DNA of 64,000 bases from Kaistella soli. Lineage in GTDB: Bacteria > Bacteroidota > Bacteroidia > Flavobacteriales > Weeksellaceae. Positions 8,190 through 17,500 of the stretch are shown here, one piece after another. Both the position numbers and the translations under genes were made by a program. Positions within the stretch are counted from its first letter, which is position 1; every line of letters starts with the position of its first letter. The notes beneath the pieces are model-generated. The model saw nothing but the letters and a program-made list of their open reading frames with translations. It did not search any database and was not told the DNA's origin. The DNA is taken from NCBI RefSeq assembly GCF_019038595.1, contig NZ_JAHOPF010000002.1, forward strand, positions 248,001-312,000, in the 5' to 3' direction.

Positions 8190-8813
8190 TTAAAATTCAT
8201 AATCACTATCCCGTTGATGCATTAATTTAAAATTCTCAATATCATCAAACCATTCGATAACAGTTTCTTTTCTAACATGGGTTTGTTTTCCCGAAACAAT
8301 TGCTTTGTATGATGAAAAATCATAATTATTCAGCGATCTATTAAGATCTATTACATTCCGATGCACGCAAATAATACTTTTAATTAAATAATCCTCCGTT
8401 TCAATTCTTTTTCTTTTAAAAGGTCTTTCAAACAATGATCCGTGGCGGTTGTGATATTTATTAAATGCCTGTGTATAACTGCTTATCAATTTTCCGATCT
8501 GTTTACTTGCGATAGATTTTTCCGCATGTAATCCAGTCTCAACTTTGCCAAAGTTTGGAACTTTGGCAAAGTTATTACCGTTAATATCATCTTTAATTCT
8601 TAGAATGAAATGAAAATGATTAGGCATTAGACAGTAAGCATATACATCCGCGACGTGAAGGATGTACGCTTCTGCTTTTTGAAGAAAAAATATACAGTTT
8701 TCATCATTTTCGAAGACTTTACATCCATTGATTCCTCTGTTAAAAATGTGGTAATGGCAACCCGGTTCTAAATTGTCAAGCCTTATTTCCATGTTTTGTG
8801 TTTTAAATTTCAA
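8190..8813 (-). CDS. REP-associated tyrosine transposase (RAYT, IS200-like)
   Basis: This 207-residue protein is a single-domain Y1 HUH transposase of the RAYT/TnpA_REP type. It shows HYHIFNRGINGCKVF near the N-terminus, the HUH motif in CLMPNHFHFIL (His65, His67), the catalytic Tyr in LISSYTQAFNKYH (~113), and GSLFERPFKRKRI. RAYTs are thought to move REP palindromes, and three REP-like palindromes are here: before the start (8819-8851), after the stop (8135-8167) and inside the gene (8541-8573). The internal copy encodes NFAKVPNFGKV (residues 81-91); at 33 bp it keeps the frame. The start could also be the ATG at 8792 (MEIRLDNLEPG). Confidence 0.88.
   Translation of the reverse strand: MKFKTQNMEIRLDNLEPGCHYHIFNRGINGCKVFENDENCIFFLQKAEAYILHVADVYAYCLMPNHFHFILRIKDDINGNNFAKVPNFGKVETGLHAEKSIASKQIGKLISSYTQAFNKYHNRHGSLFERPFKRKRIETEDYLIKSIICVHRNVIDLNRSLNNYDFSSYKAIVSGKQTHVRKETVIEWFDDIENFKLMHQRDSDYEF
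8541..8573. repeat. REP-like palindrome, family 1, copy b, inside the RAYT gene
   Basis: AACTTTGCCAAAGTT-TGG-AACTTTGGCAAAGTT is identical in both arms to copies a and c but sits within codons 81-91 of the RAYT. Its length is a multiple of three and it has no stop in the coding frame. Confidence 0.85.
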
Positions 8814-8818
8814 CTTTT

Positions 8819-8851
8819 AACTTTGCCAAAGTTTCGAACTTTGGCAAAGTT
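8819..8851. repeat. REP-like palindrome, family 1, copy c
   Basis: This is the same 33-bp hairpin as copy a (loop TCG), ending 6 bp upstream of the RAYT ATG at 8813. A hairpin here could mask the start or overlap its promoter. Confidence 0.85.
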
Positions 8852-8881
8852 GGGCTGCGTGTTATTTCCAATTAGATACGT

Positions 8882-10567
8882 TTAGATGTCCCTCTCCTGT
8901 TCTCTGTCTGCCCGGATGCATTTCTTTACATATTCCTGAGGCGGCATACCATAGATCTTGAAAAAATGCCTCGAAAAGGTAGAGCGTGAACCCATCCCGC
9001 ACTTACTTGCCAGGCCCTCATTGTTGTACTTCAGGTATTCCGGGTTTTCAGAGAGCTGCTTTGCAATATAGCGGATGCGCAGTTCATTGAGGTAGGTCCG
9101 GAAGTTTACCCCTTTGCTGATATTGATAAAGGCAGAGAGATACTGCGTGTTGGTCCTTAGCCGGTCGGCCAGTGTTTTTTCAGTCAGGTCAGCATCAAGA
9201 TACTGTTCCCCGTCTTCAAAATCCTGCATTTTTTCCTTTATCCTGTCGTATATTTCCTGTGGCAGCGTAAACTTCCCCTTTCTCCGTTTCGTACTTGCGG
9301 ACGGAGTTTCACCGGAAAATGCGGAAGGCGCAATCATGATCCGAAATCTTTTTTCTGTCTCCTTTTCCAGATAATACTGATAAAAGAAGATGGCCATCAA
9401 CATAAGGCTCAGTATCAACCCAATGGTCATAATTCTTTTGCTCTGGGTGAGCCTCCCCTTTTCATATTTAAATCCTTCCGCATGAAGAACCGAGGAAAGG
9501 TAGATCACATCCGCCGAAATTTGGTTCTCCAGCTTGCGGTGAACATCGGAATAATACAGGGCATCATTCATGTGATTGCGGTGCTGTGCATCATGCATAA
9601 GAAGCCTGTAATTTTCGCATAGCTCGGGAAACAGAAACTGTTGGCGCCGGTACACCGAATCCACTTTCTTAAAGAGACCAATGGCCTTTTGATGCTGCCC
9701 CAGCTGAAGGCGGTTTTTACCCTGATAAAAATAAATGACAGAAGCCCAGGCAAAATCCCTGTTTCTTTCAATTTCAGGAAGTGCGATATCGAGCTCTTCA
9801 ATGCTGTGCCTGTAATTCCCTTTCCGGAATTCTGAGGTGCCCCGGAACTGATGAAAGTAGCTTCTTACCAGTTTAAAATCGGGGTGCAACGGGATTCCGT
9901 TTTCCCCAATACTGATCAGGCTGTCGGCTTTTTTATCATTGTTCAGATGCTGGTGGCAAATCACCATCTGCCGGATACTGTTATAGTAGCCCTTCCTCAT
10001 ATTATGCAGAATATTGGGATGAGGATTTTTCTTCATTTCACTCAGAAAATAGGCCGCACCATATTCAAAATGACGGATGGCATCACAGTGATCCCCCAAA
10101 TAACTTTTGACCAGCCCAAGATGGTACCCGATCTTATGAATCAGATAATGATCTTCCGTCTTTTCTGCATAACGCATTGCTTTTAAGTATTCCAGCAGTG
10201 CGGGACGGTATCTTTTATAATTAAAATAAAACACAATTCCTTTCCCCAAATAGGCGGTCGCAATCAGATCATCCTTGCAGCTAAAATGTGCAGCCGTTAT
10301 GGCGCTGTCCGCGTACCGGAGTTTAAGATCTTCCGACGGGGTATAATGGAGCGCATCATGGTAGGCCTTAGTCAGTTGGGCAGCATTTTTTTCCTTTTTT
10401 GCAAGCGCAATAAGAACTCTGATCTGGGGCAACGCAGCCGAATCGTTAATCTGAATATGCGCATACGTTCTGATGATCCGCTCATAAGGCTCGTGACTGC
10501 CCTTTTGCGCAACCAGGAGTTCCGCAAAAAACAGGAAAGGCAATATCAACAGTCTGAGCATCTGCAT
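8882..10567 (-). CDS. TPR protein with membrane segment and AraC-type DNA-binding domain
   Basis: The 561-residue protein has an N-terminal signal peptide (MQMLRLLILPFLFFAELLVA), a periplasmic TPR-like helical region (residues ~30-370), one membrane helix (IMTIGLILSLMLMAIFFYQY, ~375-395) and a C-terminal AraC/XylS helix-turn-helix domain (~450-550: KTLADRLRTNTQYLSAFI...STFSRHFFKIYGMPPQEYV). This is the common Bacteroidota one-piece sensor-regulator layout, with sensing in the periplasm and DNA binding in the cytoplasm. The gene stands alone. A TAATTTTG -7 element is visible upstream at 10599-10606. Its target is unknown; the SusCD module nearby is a possibility by proximity only. Confidence 0.8.
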   Translation of the reverse strand: MQMLRLLILPFLFFAELLVAQKGSHEPYERIIRTYAHIQINDSAALPQIRVLIALAKKEKNAAQLTKAYHDALHYTPSEDLKLRYADSAITAAHFSCKDDLIATAYLGKGIVFYFNYKRYRPALLEYLKAMRYAEKTEDHYLIHKIGYHLGLVKSYLGDHCDAIRHFEYGAAYFLSEMKKNPHPNILHNMRKGYYNSIRQMVICHQHLNNDKKADSLISIGENGIPLHPDFKLVRSYFHQFRGTSEFRKGNYRHSIEELDIALPEIERNRDFAWASVIYFYQGKNRLQLGQHQKAIGLFKKVDSVYRRQQFLFPELCENYRLLMHDAQHRNHMNDALYYSDVHRKLENQISADVIYLSSVLHAEGFKYEKGRLTQSKRIMTIGLILSLMLMAIFFYQYYLEKETEKRFRIMIAPSAFSGETPSASTKRRKGKFTLPQEIYDRIKEKMQDFEDGEQYLDADLTEKTLADRLRTNTQYLSAFINISKGVNFRTYLNELRIRYIAKQLSENPEYLKYNNEGLASKCGMGSRSTFSRHFFKIYGMPPQEYVKKCIRADREQERDI

Positions 10568-10598
10568 GATCCGTCATTTTATCTATTCTTCTTTCTCT

Positions 10599-10606
10599 CA
10601 AAATTA
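10599..10606 (-). promoter_or_regulatory. Putative -7 element of the TPR/AraC gene
   Basis: TAATTTTG on the minus strand fits TAnnTTTG and lies about 32 bp upstream of the ATG. I found no TTG at the usual distance, so the call is partial. Confidence 0.35.
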
Positions 10607-10624
10607 GTACTTTTTAATATATAA

Positions 10625-11071
10625 AACGGTGAAATTCAAACCCTTGGGTAACACCCTGTTTAAAATCTTCTGTATCTGCCATGACTACAGCAATGGCACC
10701 TCATTTTTTGGTGGAACGATTTATAAATCATTCCACATTTTTATCTGCAGTTACGCTTTTCTCTTCTTTAAATCTACGGATTGGTCACCGCGCAAAGCCA
10801 CCGGTCACTGAGCGAAGTCACCGGTCACTGAGCGTCGCCGAAGTGCCAACCCCAACTACAGCATAAGCCCTGTAATGATCCGATAAAAAAACCATCTGCT
10901 ATTAAAAACCCGGTCACTGAGCGAAGTCGAAGTGTAACGGTTTATAAATCAGCACCCCCTTCTATTTTTTCTTTCAAAATACCCTTCTAATTTAGCTTTA
11001 GAATTGAGGAACAGAGACTCCATTTTCTCTAAACAGAACCACGCATTGAAAAATCATTAAAATACATCAAC
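10625..11071. other. Intergenic region with GGTCACTGAGCG repeats
   Basis: The spacer between divergent regulators holds three copies of the GGTCACTGAGCG(AAGTC) repeat (about 10803, 10821, 10911), a dispersed unit common in flavobacterial spacers. Open frames here are short and look non-coding. The promoter of the downstream small gene should lie at about 10980-11040 (TAGCTTTA is a weak -7 candidate). Confidence 0.5.
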
Positions 11072-11221
11072 ATGAAACCCCTGACAAAAACAATCCCCCT
11101 TGCGGCAAGTTTCTTTTTCATCCTCCTGTTCATTGATGCTTCTGCCAGCAGGATGTTGGATTTCGAGTACTTTCAGGTGCACTTGGCGCAGGAGTCTCCT
11201 CCTATCCCCTTATCGCCATGA
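11072..11221 (+). CDS. Small exported or membrane peptide, coupled to the AraC-like regulator
   Basis: This 49-residue ORF starts MKPLTKTIPLAASFFFILLF and ends PPIPLSP. A basic N-terminus and a ~17-residue hydrophobic core make a signal peptide or membrane anchor, leaving about 25 mature residues. Its TGA overlaps the ATG of the regulator (ATGA, 11218-11221), which suggests translational coupling. I recognise no family. The arrangement suggests a signal peptide, sensor accessory or upstream coupling peptide; this is inference. Confidence 0.55.
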   Translation: MKPLTKTIPLAASFFFILLFIDASASRMLDFEYFQVHLAQESPPIPLSP

Positions 11222-12012
11222 ACACTTATCATCTTGATCTTTTACAAAAGCATCTGAAAAAAGCATTGGAGCGGTACTGTGAACTCTGTGATTCATCACC
11301 GGAACGGAAGTATTTTACCAATGAGACTGTTTTATCGCAAACTAAAGAAATTGTTCAGCACTATATAGGGTTGTTTCAGTCCCTGCATTTTTTGAATCAA
11401 CAAACCCAATATTACCATCACGGCTTCATCTTTACCTATCAGGATGAAGAACAGCTTACTTCCAGTGGGGAGTACCTCGAGATTGTGAAACTGCTCACTG
11501 AAGCTTATCAACGCATGGCGGAATCGGTGTCCAAAGACCGGTTTTTTGTGCCCATTCATGTTCAGCAGATCAACTCGGGAGAAATTCATATTTTTATAGG
11601 AGTGGTGACCAAAAAGCAGTACCACTACACCATTTCCGTTGTGACTCATCAAACGGTTTACCCCAGACCTGCGGCATCGATAGGAAATAGCCGGTACCGT
11701 TACCTGCTGAAACTGCTGGAAAGGTATGAGCCTGATGAGTACGCGACTTTAGAGGTTTTTGTGAACAGCAGAGGCCTTTCTTACCGTCAGTTTCAGAAAG
11801 ACAGCACTTCGTTTTTTGAAAGTTCCTTTTACCATCATTATCTTAAAATCAAAATGATTCCTGTTCTCGAAGACCTCCTGCTGAGTTCGTTGAGCTATAA
11901 GGAAATTGCCTATAAAAATGGCTTTGCAAGCTACCATCAGCTCTATACTTTGTTCCACAGAACATACCATTTCCCGTTCCACCGGATCCCCCGGATCGCG
12001 CTGCAGCATTAA
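11218..12012 (+). CDS. AraC-like helix-turn-helix regulator
   Basis: The 264-residue cytoplasmic protein has a C-terminal ~90-residue AraC-type DNA-binding region: MIPVLEDLLLSSLSYKEIAY is recognisable as the second HTH entry, followed by KNGFASYHQLYTLFHRTYHF. The N-terminal ~165 residues do not look like the usual cupin and are unfamiliar. It overlaps the upstream 49-residue gene by 4 bp. Four 21-bp direct repeats lie 35-120 bp downstream, ahead of the MauE-like gene, and are the natural candidate operator. Homologues of this type sit next to MauE, DUF6520 and SusCD genes in Chryseobacterium, from memory. Confidence 0.7.
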   Translation: MNTYHLDLLQKHLKKALERYCELCDSSPERKYFTNETVLSQTKEIVQHYIGLFQSLHFLNQQTQYYHHGFIFTYQDEEQLTSSGEYLEIVKLLTEAYQRMAESVSKDRFFVPIHVQQINSGEIHIFIGVVTKKQYHYTISVVTHQTVYPRPAASIGNSRYRYLLKLLERYEPDEYATLEVFVNSRGLSYRQFQKDSTSFFESSFYHHYLKIKMIPVLEDLLLSSLSYKEIAYKNGFASYHQLYTLFHRTYHFPFHRIPRIALQH

Positions 12013-12046
12013 CTTTACCGCGTCGACTTTATCATTCTGTTGACAC

Positions 12047-12130
12047 TATTATACATATAAACGTAAATATTACACATAAGAATGTCTTTATTATACATAT
12101 AAATGTCATTATTATACATACTTCTGCCAC
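12047..12130 (+). promoter_or_regulatory. Four 21-bp direct repeats (putative operator)
   Basis: TATTATACATATAAACGT and variants begin at 12047, 12068, 12089 and 12110, exactly 21 bp apart; the fourth copy diverges after TATTATACATA. A period of two helical turns puts every copy on the same DNA face. They lie between the AraC-like regulator gene and the MauE-like gene, with the last copy ending about 57 bp before the ATG at 12188. This is typical of cooperative activator sites. Confidence 0.6.
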
Positions 12131-12187
12131 TAAAGTACATGTATTTGAAAAAGGGATGTCGCAATTTTACATCATCAAACAGCGGTC

Positions 12188-12646
12188 ATGAAAAATCTGA
12201 TAAAAATACTGACTATTGCCATAAGCCTCTTCTTCGCGCTTCTCTTTTCCTATGCAGCAATGAGCAAAGCCACCGGTTTCAAAAACTTCCGGGATCAGCT
12301 GGGGCAGTCACCGGGACTTGAGGGATACGGAGAACCTCTAGCTTACGGCATTATTGCATTGCAGACGTTCACCGTAGTCCTGTTCTGTTACCGCCCACTC
12401 CGGTTATGGGGCTTATGGATTACTTTTGGGATGCTTACTGTCTTTGCAGGGTATATCGGGGGAATCCTCCTCTACAGTAAAAACCCTCCCTGCACCTGCA
12501 TTGGGCTGTTTGAAAAGATGAGCTGGAAAGGCAATTTGATTTTAAATATAGGATTAATGATCACCGCTCTTGTTGGCATTATCAGCATGAGGACAGGTAG
12601 AGATCAAAATAAAAAAAATGAAAAGGATGCATCCTTTTCAGAGTAG
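12188..12646 (+). CDS. MauE/DoxX-like redox-associated membrane protein
   Basis: The 152-residue integral membrane protein has four hydrophobic segments (residues ~5-25, 50-68, 72-95, 116-135). Between segments 3 and 4 is PPCTCIGLFEKMSWKGN, a CxC motif followed by the LFxxMxW signature of the MauE/DoxX-like group. MauE in methylotrophs supports disulfide formation in periplasmic proteins. Here it precedes a small exported protein with two cysteines and faces a thioredoxin-like gene, which fits a thiol-redox role. The 21-bp repeats lie just upstream. Confidence 0.75.
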   Translation: MKNLIKILTIAISLFFALLFSYAAMSKATGFKNFRDQLGQSPGLEGYGEPLAYGIIALQTFTVVLFCYRPLRLWGLWITFGMLTVFAGYIGGILLYSKNPPCTCIGLFEKMSWKGNLILNIGLMITALVGIISMRTGRDQNKKNEKDASFSE

Positions 12647-12827
12647 AATGTCCTAGGCATTCAGTGAACTTTGCAAACAGTGAATTCCTGTCTGCATCAC
12701 GAAACGCAGAACGGTTGACGAACCGCAATGCGTCGAAGACGACCGTCTGCTTAGAAGGCAGACTACCCGAATTAATTTTAAACTTAAAGTTTTTAAGGTA
12801 ATCTTTTTCAGTAAAAAGACCACAAAA

Positions 12828-13151
12828 ATGAAACATTTACAATTTATAAAAACCAACATGATGTTGGCAGCAGCGCTTTTAACAGCAGGAATTACCATGT
12901 CGTATAAAGTGGCAGAGAAAAAAGCAAATGACACCGCTTATTTTTATAACAGCGACGATATGAGTGAAGGTGCATTTCATAACGTCAGCAACTGGACCAC
13001 CTCAACGAGTGCAGGAATAGGTTGTGTGACTTCAGGTGTAAGACCCTGTAAGGTAATTGTTCCCGAAAACAGCTCTCTTTCGGATGTACTTGGTTCCAGG
13101 GACAATGAAGAAGTGCTGGACATTTCAGTGAACAGAAAATCTGCTCCGTAA
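12828..13151 (+). CDS. Small exported protein, DUF6520-like
   Basis: The 107-residue protein has an N-terminal hydrophobic leader (MMLAAALLTAGITMSYKVAE) like that of DUF6520 proteins, which accompany MauE genes in Bacteroidota. The mature part is Ser/Asn/Asp-rich and has only two cysteines (Cys66 and Cys74, in GCVTSGVRPCKV), suited to a single disulfide. It is a plausible substrate of the adjacent thiol-redox proteins. No catalytic motif is visible. The gene is 181 bp after the MauE-like gene and ends just before a strong terminator. The DUF assignment is from memory. Confidence 0.65.
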   Translation: MKHLQFIKTNMMLAAALLTAGITMSYKVAEKKANDTAYFYNSDDMSEGAFHNVSNWTTSTSAGIGCVTSGVRPCKVIVPENSSLSDVLGSRDNEEVLDISVNRKSAP

Positions 13152-13167
13152 TAAAGAGGGATTTATT

Positions 13168-13198
13168 AAAAAGGGCGGGAAACAATTCCCGCCTTTTC
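13168..13198. terminator. Bidirectional terminator between DUF6520-like and susD-like genes
   Basis: AAAAGGGCGGGAA-ACA-ATTCCCGCCTTTT is a GC-rich stem flanked by A and T runs and lies between convergent genes. It can end both transcripts. Confidence 0.8.
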
Positions 13199-13201
13199 AT
13201 A

Positions 13202-14545
13202 TTATCGGGGATTTTGAGGCATCCCTGTGAGCTTAATTATATCCTCGGGAATGGCTATGGCATATCGCAGGTCATTAGGAGGTAAAATATATGTTTGACC
13301 GTTGACCGTGCGTTGTAAAGTAATATTTCTTCCATCGCGGTTATACCTTTTAAGATCCGCCCATCGGATTCCGCGAAACAGCAGTTCTTTACGCCGTTCT
13401 CTGTAAATTATATCCAGAGCTTCGGCCTTGTTGCTTGCGCTAAAATTGACAAACGTTCCTGATTTCCACCGCTGAACCAATAGCTGATTCAGTTTCATCA
13501 TCGCTTTATCAAGATCATTGAGCTGGGCGTAGCTCTCCGCAGCAATTAAATACAGTTCATCCGTTGCCAATACCGAAGATCTTGTGGAATTACCTGTATA
13601 ATTGCCTTTGAAAAGTATTTCTCCCACGGCATTGCTTTTAAAATATACGGCCTTTCTTAAATCATTGTTATTATACAACTGATATAAAGATGCGGGGATT
13701 TTTGCGACGTTTGTCCCCAGTACAGGAGAATAAGCAATAAAAGTGGGCAACAGTACCTCTACATTCATTTCTTTTATGGGATAGGAATCTGTCGTATTGA
13801 GCTGATTAAAATTCATGAGTTGAGGATGTATTGCTAAAGCAGTATTTGCATACAGCAGGGCATTAGCATAATCTCCTTTGTACAGATATGCCCGTGCGAG
13901 AACTCCCAGTGCGGTTGCTTTGGATGCGCGGGCCGGCGAAACCTGTTGATTGGGTAAAAGCGCCACAGCCGCGTGCAAATCAGTTGTGATCTGGTCGTAA
14001 GTCTGCTGTAAAGTGGACCGGACGGACGGAATATTAACGTCCGGACTTAACCTCAGCGGGAGTCCCCAATCGGTATTAGCAGTATTTTTGTTATAGGCAA
14101 GACACCAGATTTGGGTGGCTTCCAAATACACCGAGGCACGGATGGTCAGGGCCTGCCCTCTTACATTTTCGGCATTGGCAATCTGGTACTGGTCCAGATT
14201 ATGCAGTACGGTATTACACGTATTTATTCTGCTGAAGCAGCTTCTCCAGTCGTTTCCACTTCCCCTCGCTACGAGATCGGGTTGCCATGTATACAGTCTT
14301 TTATCTGCTTCATACGAGACGCCGTTATAATCGCTGTCGCTCATATAGATGTCATCGGCGGAAATTTCTCCGCTGATGCTGTTGTCACCTAACACATTAG
14401 AAATCCGGTCTAAAAGTGCCTGATTATCCTGAAGCGTTTCAGGAGTAACGAGCTTCGTATCCGACTTTTCTTCTAAAAACTCTCTGCATGCGGTGACTGA
14501 ATTCAGCAAAGAGATCAAAATTAACAGAACAATTTTATTTTTCAT
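13202..14545 (-). CDS. RagB/SusD family nutrient uptake outer membrane lipoprotein
   Basis: The 447-residue SusD-like protein starts best at the ATG at 14545, 10 bp after the SusC-like stop: MKNKIVLLILISLLNSVTAC gives a lipoprotein signal with the lipobox Cys at residue 20. An upstream ATG at 14569 would overlap susC. SusD hallmarks are visible: LEEKSDTKLVTPETL early on, TPR-like helices (ATALGVLARAYLYKGDYANAL) and the C-terminal YRERRKELLFRGIRWADLKRY. SusD lids cap SusC pores and bind the imported ligand, a glycan or peptide. No glycoside hydrolase is nearby, so the ligand need not be a sugar. Confidence 0.9.
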   Translation of the reverse strand: MKNKIVLLILISLLNSVTACREFLEEKSDTKLVTPETLQDNQALLDRISNVLGDNSISGEISADDIYMSDSDYNGVSYEADKRLYTWQPDLVARGSGNDWRSCFSRINTCNTVLHNLDQYQIANAENVRGQALTIRASVYLEATQIWCLAYNKNTANTDWGLPLRLSPDVNIPSVRSTLQQTYDQITTDLHAAVALLPNQQVSPARASKATALGVLARAYLYKGDYANALLYANTALAIHPQLMNFNQLNTTDSYPIKEMNVEVLLPTFIAYSPVLGTNVAKIPASLYQLYNNNDLRKAVYFKSNAVGEILFKGNYTGNSTRSSVLATDELYLIAAESYAQLNDLDKAMMKLNQLLVQRWKSGTFVNFSASNKAEALDIIYRERRKELLFRGIRWADLKRYNRDGRNITLQRTVNGQTYILPPNDLRYAIAIPEDIIKLTGMPQNPR

Positions 14546-14555
14546 AATAATAGTT

Positions 14556-17500
14556 TTAAAATTGGGCACGAAGGCCTAATGAGTAGGTTGTAACGGGTTT
14601 CAGCGAGTAGGTTCCCCAGTTGTAGTCAGGATCTATATCCGCTTTATTTGCTTTCCAGATAAGCCCCAGATTGCTGAGCGAGCAGTAGAGATGCAGACTC
14701 TTAATGTTCAGATCACTGAGGACTTCCTGCTTAAAGTTGTATCCAAGATTGAAATACTGTAACCGGATGTGATCTCCCTTCTCCACCAATACTTCTGAGC
14801 CATTGTAGAATGCATCCCTTGAAGAGTTTGAAACGAATGCTGCAGACGGTACATCGGTGACAAGTTCATCACCGGGCTTCTTCCATCTTTTCGCAAAATC
14901 ACTATGCCCGTCCCGACCGGTGATGAGGGTGGTGTAATTAATGGAATTCCTGCGGAACCAATATCCTAATTTGTAGGTAATACCGATATCACAACTGAAC
15001 TGCCTGTATTGCAGGGAATTGATGAAGGAGCCAAAATTTGTAGGAACTGCCGACCCAAAGAACTGCAGGTCTTCAATTCCTTTGTTGGAAGCCATTATTT
15101 TCGTGTAATCTTTACTGATTTCTCCATTAAGATACCCTCTCGCCTCGCCGGTATTGGGATCCAGACCTGCCCATTTGTAGGCAAAGACCGAATACACGGG
15201 CAAACCGACGATACCCGAAATCGGGGCCGTTGTACCTGCTGCGGGCACAAAATTACTTGCTAAAGTGTTGGGAAGATAATAGTCCGTCACTTCGTCCTTG
15301 TTATGGCTGAAATTAAAAATGGTGTTCCATTTGAAGATCCGATCAATGTTCTTCGTGTTGAGAACCACATCTACACCATGTCCATTCATCCCTGCGACAT
15401 TCCAAAGCAGAGTGGTAATTCCGGTGGTGTAATCGATGGGTGCCCGTCCGAATAAATTCCGGCCTTTTTTGGCGTAATATTCAAAAGAACCCGAAATGCG
15501 GCGGTTTCTCATTTCAAAATCAATCCCTACATTCATGATTCCGAGCATTTCCCAACGAAGTTTGGGATTAAAATACTGATCAATTCTCGCAGTGGGCCCT
15601 CCCGTGTACATCGATAAATCTGGATCATAGGAAATCGTGGTTACAGCAACCATAGCAGGATCTATATTTCCATTATAACCATAGGACCCACGTACTTTTA
15701 CCAGGGGCAGCCATTTCAGGTGGTAAAATTTCTCGTTTGATAAGTTCCAGGCAAGCCCGGCCGACCAGAACGGATTCCACTGCTCGTTTGTTTTGAGTCC
15801 GAAGAGATTGCTTGCATCCCTTCTCACACTACCGGATATGGTATATCGCTTATCAAAAGTATAAGCTCCATTGGCATAAAAAGATAAGAAATTGAGACGC
15901 GTTCCGCGCAGCGATGCATTTTTGGGGATAAAATTATAATCTCCTGTAACAAAATTCGGATAGTCGTGGGTGTAATCTACTACAGCACTGGATCTGTCAT
16001 TGGAATTGTATCCATAAAACCGGTTCGCTTCGTATTCCGTAACCGTAGAGCGGGTTTCCCCTCCTGCAATAGCAGAAATCTGATGTTGCCCAAAAGTGGT
16101 ATTGTAGTTAAGCTGCCCCCTGAAATTATTAATTGCGGTCTGGGTATTCCCCTTATCGAAAATACCACCTTTGGGGATGACAAATTTCGCAGTTCCGTCG
16201 GTATTCAGCGCAGCAAAGGTATTGATCAGATGTCTGGTACTGTAGCTATCCCCGTCTCTCAGCGTTGAGGTCTGCCCGTTGAGGTTTTGGTACTGGTATT
16301 TAACGTCAGCATCAAGCCCTTTAAGCAGTTTATAATTCAATCCGGCATTGATGACGATTTCATTCGTGTTGTTTTTGGCGTAATTATGTTGCCAGTCGGT
16401 AAGCGGATAATAATTCCAGTCGAGCAATCCCTTACTGGCAAGGCTGTTCTTGTAGTTTTGGTCATAATCTGCATTTACGATGAGCGGATTCCCCGCGCTG
16501 TCGGCAAACTCCAAATAAGGAACTTTCCAGTTTCCTTTCATGCTGATGGTGTTATAGGCGCTTCTTCCACTTTTAGAATCCGTATTGGTAAACTGAACAC
16601 CTGTGAGGAGGGTCAACCGGTCTGTGGGTTTCCAGACATTTTGAAATCTCGTGTTCAACCGTTGGTATTTCTCTCCGAGGTTTCCGGTATTGTCGTCGAA
16701 GCCAACAAAGGAAGTCCAGGAAAAGTTCGGAAAGCCCCCCGCAATATTCACCGCATATTGCCGGTTTTCCATCGGGAGGTACATATATTTACGATATTGG
16801 TCGCGTACATCTGCCAAACGGAGCCTGTCAATCTGTTGCATGGCATCTTCATGAGTAATCAAACCCTTCTTTTCTCTGTTCAACAAATCTACGACCGGAG
16901 TCAGTACCGGATGATTGGAGGAATTGATATCGCTGTTATAGTAGCCGTTTTTAAAAAGCTGCATTTCCACGTCGATAAAATCTGAACTTGAGATCGGTTT
17001 GCTGTAGCCGAAATCCGGTTTGGAACCTAAGGTTGTGAATGCAGTAAACTCTACAGAAAGAGGCTGATTGAATCTTGCTCCTTTTGTCGTAATCACAATA
17101 ACGCCATTTGCCGCTTTGGCACCCCAAATACTCGATGCAGCAGCATCTTTCAGAACAGTAATATTTTCTACCATATTGGGATTGATACGGCTGAGGTCTC
17201 CCTCATAAGGGAAATGATCTACAACGATCAACGGAGTTTTGGGACCCTGCAAAGTACTGAGTCCCCTGATCATGAGTTGTCCTTTTTCCGTGAGGCCTGT
17301 ACTCACACTCAGTCCGCTCGTTATAGCGGGAAGCCGGTCCATGATATTGGTCGTCACCTGTTGCTGCAGGAGTTGGCTGCTTACCGAAGAGAAAGAACCT
17401 GTCGCCCTTTCCTTTGGTATTTTCTGATATCCGGTCGACAGACTTATTTCTTCGATATCGGTGATGTGGGGATCAAGATACACGGTAAGCGTTTCCTGCT

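Noticed and set aside
12650-12790. Riboswitch-like leader before the DUF6520-like gene
   Set aside because: Only one short hairpin (GTCTGC/GCAGAC) is visible; no known riboswitch core could be recognised.
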